NCBI GenBank assembly: GCA_030641465.1 | Contig: DAOWHK010000229.1 | Span: forward strand, 1-6,049 | Direction: 5' to 3' | Length of the DNA: 6,049 nt | From: Parachlamydiales bacterium | GTDB lineage: Bacteria > Chlamydiota > Chlamydiia > Chlamydiales > Simkaniaceae | In this document: positions 5,699-6,049 of the stretch, piece by piece | Layout of the letters: each line of letters starts with the position of its first letter | Position numbering within the stretch: position 1 is the stretch's first letter | Translations under genes and position numbers: made by a program | Notes under the pieces: model-generated | What the model was told of the DNA's origin: nothing | The model's input: the letters and a program-made list of their open reading frames with translations, nothing else | Databases searched by the model: none

Positions 5699-6049
5699 AT
5701 CGTATATTATCGATATCATTGAAGGTAGGCGATCTCAAAAAATCTTCAAAGCGATACTCTATCAAATAAGTAGAGTTTTTTATCTTGGCATCCTTTTCAA
5801 AAACAAACTCTATGACCTTAAGTATAAAAAGAGTTTTCATGCGCAAATTCCAGTCCTTAGTATTGGCAATATTGTAGCTGGAGGCACTGGAAAGACGGAG
5901 TTTATCAAGCATTTTGCAAAAGAGCTCACCTCTCTATGCAATGTTGCAGTTTTGTCTAGAGGGTATCGCTCGAGTTCTAGAAAAGGCCCAACCATTGTTA
6001 CACCTCTTTGCACACCAAATATGTGTGGAGATGAGCCTTATATGATCAA
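5685..6049 (+). CDS. lpxK: LpxK: tetraacyldisaccharide 4'-kinase, N-terminal part, runs off the right edge
   Basis: The first 121 codons of the gene are visible and the frame is open to the window end. LpxK phosphorylates the 4' position of the lipid A disaccharide precursor at the inner face of the inner membrane, using ATP. The visible part has a basic/hydrophobic N-terminal lead (about residues 1-50) expected to contact the membrane, then PVLSIGN at 56-62 running into the P-loop GGTGKT at 66-71, LSRGYR at 90-95 and GDEP at 115-118, all in the order typical of LpxK. The residue after the P-loop is Glu where Pro is usual. A TGA lies directly before the ATG (5682-5684), so this ATG is the only possible standard start. 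It overlaps gmhA by 14 bp and has no clear ribosome binding site, which suggests coupled translation. About two thirds of the protein lies outside the window. Confidence 0.93.
   Translation, partial: MQAVESYIIDIIEGRRSQKIFKAILYQISRVFYLGILFKNKLYDLKYKKSFHAQIPVLSIGNIVAGGTGKTEFIKHFAKELTSLCNVAVLSRGYRSSSRKGPTIVTPLCTPNMCGDEPYMI

Overview
This window looks like a stretch of ordinary chromosome from a Gram-negative bacterium with a low GC content (roughly 40 percent by eye). All recognisable genes are on the plus strand and tightly packed. The lipid A kinase LpxK and the heptose enzyme GmhA imply an outer membrane carrying lipopolysaccharide. The AT-rich coding and the long N-terminal lead of LpxK fit an environmental member of the Chlamydiota (Parachlamydia, Waddlia or Simkania type). 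That placement is an inference from memory of the families and is only moderately secure; another AT-rich Gram-negative is possible.

Left block (1-3790): five genes run head to tail with overlapping ends. They are the C-terminal part of an unrecognised protein (frame open from the left edge to 377), full-length two-domain cinA (367-1608), a class I SAM-dependent methyltransferase of the RlmI-like group without a PUA domain (1601-2401), a SpoU/TrmH-type SPOUT RNA methyltransferase (2394-3182), and a short RluA-family pseudouridine synthase with a GTG start (3179-3790). The overlaps are 11, 8, 8 and 4 bp, so the block is almost certainly one transcript with translational coupling. Three adjacent genes are RNA-modification enzymes. 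CinA handles pyridine-nucleotide damage and recycling.

Right block (3861-6049): after a 70-bp AT-rich spacer comes an SDF-family sodium- or proton-coupled amino acid/dicarboxylate symporter (3861-5078). A 14-bp gap with a good ribosome binding site leads to gmhA (5093-5698). lpxK overlaps gmhA by 14 bp and runs off the right edge. gmhA and lpxK both serve lipopolysaccharide synthesis: GmhA makes the first heptose precursor, and LpxK phosphorylates the lipid A disaccharide.

I see no mobile element, CRISPR array, rRNA or tRNA gene, and no clearly new biological system. The points most worth a second look are a hairpin that pairs with the ribosome binding site of the SPOUT methyltransferase gene, the loss of the acidic-substrate arginine in the symporter, and the twin 8-bp gene junctions.
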